Shown here: positions 5,174 to 5,559 of the stretch, in pieces
Position numbering within the stretch: the stretch's first letter is position 1
Layout of the letters: each line of letters starts with the position of its first letter
DNA from: Dialister sp. UBA6422
GTDB lineage: Bacteria; Bacillota; Negativicutes; Veillonellales; Dialisteraceae
DNA: 5,559 nucleotides
NCBI GenBank assembly: GCA_002439665.1
Contig: DJPC01000073.1
Location: 4,054-9,612, forward strand
Reading direction: 5' to 3'
Notes under the pieces: model-generated
What the model was told of the DNA's origin: nothing
Database searches by the model: none
Seen by the model: the letters and a program-made list of their open reading frames with translations, nothing else
Program-made: the position numbers and the translations under genes

Positions 5174-5559
5174 TTTACTTTTAAAAAGTACAGCAGAAAC
5201 ACTCTACATGCTAGGCGTCTCTGCCTTGATTGCCGCTATTGTAGGTATTCCCTTAGGAATCCTTTTGGTTGTTACAGAAAAAAATGGCATATTAGCTTGC
5301 CAAATGCTTAACAAGCCCTTGGCTTTTATTATCAACATGATCCGTTCCATTCCATTCATTATTTTAATGGTAGCCATTATTCCATTGACACGAATCATTG
5401 CCGGCACTTCTATTGGTACCACAGCAGCCATTGTCCCACTGACCATCGCTGCCATTCCTTACACCGCCCGCATGGTAGAAACCTCCATCCGCGAAGTTCC
5501 TTTCGGCCTCATCGAAGCCGCTGAATCCATGGGTGCTTCCCCCTTCCAGATTATTAAGA
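5154..5559 (+). CDS. metI: Methionine ABC importer permease MetI (3' end cut by the window)
   Basis: This is the membrane-spanning subunit of MetNIQ, which forms the methionine pathway across the cytoplasmic membrane. Only the first 135 residues are present; the frame is open to the window edge and the family is normally about 215-220 residues. The N-terminus has SPVITNLLLKSTAETLYM, then hydrophobic spans at about 18-41, 57-77 and 88-108. The conserved stretch RSIPFIILMVAIIPLTR (64-80) and GTSIGTTAAIVPLTIAAIPY (84-103) are typical of MetI. The EAA loop that docks onto MetN begins at residue 121 (EAAESMGASPFQII). The start overlaps metN by 20 bp in the +1 frame, with a good ribosome site. The last 100 bp are noticeably richer in C-ending codons than metN, which may just be local variation. 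metQ is expected downstream. Confidence 0.96.
   Translation, partial: MSPVITNLLLKSTAETLYMLGVSALIAAIVGIPLGILLVVTEKNGILACQMLNKPLAFIINMIRSIPFIILMVAIIPLTRIIAGTSIGTTAAIVPLTIAAIPYTARMVETSIREVPFGLIEAAESMGASPFQIIK

Noticed and set aside
1..5559. Search for a novel defence, toxin-antitoxin, mobile or phage system
   Set aside because: All clear coding regions belong to well-known housekeeping families, and there are no integrase, transposase, toxin or effector features and no unassigned genes of meaningful length.

Overview
The window looks like chromosomal DNA of a low-to-moderate GC Bacillota (Firmicutes) bacterium. The signs are strong AGGAGG-type ribosome binding sites, hairpin-plus-T-run terminators, an attenuator-type SAM-I riboswitch, and a YerC-type TrpR-family regulator, which is a Firmicutes protein. 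Protein style and the dispersed intergenic repeats suggest an anaerobic Negativicutes relative (Megasphaera/Dialister/Veillonella-like), but that narrower placement is a guess.

Layout, left to right. Positions 1-243 hold no gene. They contain a strong hairpin terminator (7-42), a short ATA repeat, a 7-bp tandem repeat (73-107), an imperfect hairpin element (126-166), and a bidirectional terminator (187-234) that ends the first operon. On the minus strand, trxB (879-1793, thioredoxin reductase) is followed by nth (244-882, endonuclease III), and the two overlap by 4 bp. Positions 1794-2039 are intergenic and hold the trxB promoter region, a second short copy of the heptamer repeat, and the terminator of the next operon. 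Also on the minus strand, a yerC-like TrpR-family regulator (3407-3715) overlaps a ManB/CpsG-type phosphohexomutase (2040-3407) by one base. Positions 3716-4135, about 420 bp, form a divergent intergenic region. It contains the yerC promoter (leftward), a rightward promoter, and a complete SAM-I riboswitch with its antiterminator and terminator. On the plus strand, metN (4136-5173, ATPase) overlaps metI (5154 to the window edge, permease, cut off), which is the start of a methionine ABC importer operon. The substrate-binding gene metQ would be expected just past the right end.

How the genes work together. metNI sits under SAM control. When SAM is plentiful the aptamer's P1 helix forms and the terminator stops transcription; when SAM is scarce the 3' strand of P1 moves into an antiterminator and the importer is made. 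trxB and nth combine thiol redox maintenance with repair of oxidised DNA bases, so their co-transcription is plausible but not a known obligate pairing. The yerC-phosphohexomutase pair puts a small DNA-binding protein in the same message as an enzyme of sugar-phosphate and cell-surface precursor metabolism.

I found no defence system, mobile element, CRISPR array or novel multigene system. The items most worth a second look are an altered NADPH-binding motif in TrxB, the regulator-enzyme pairing, several unassigned inverted repeats next to promoters, and the small dispersed intergenic repeats.
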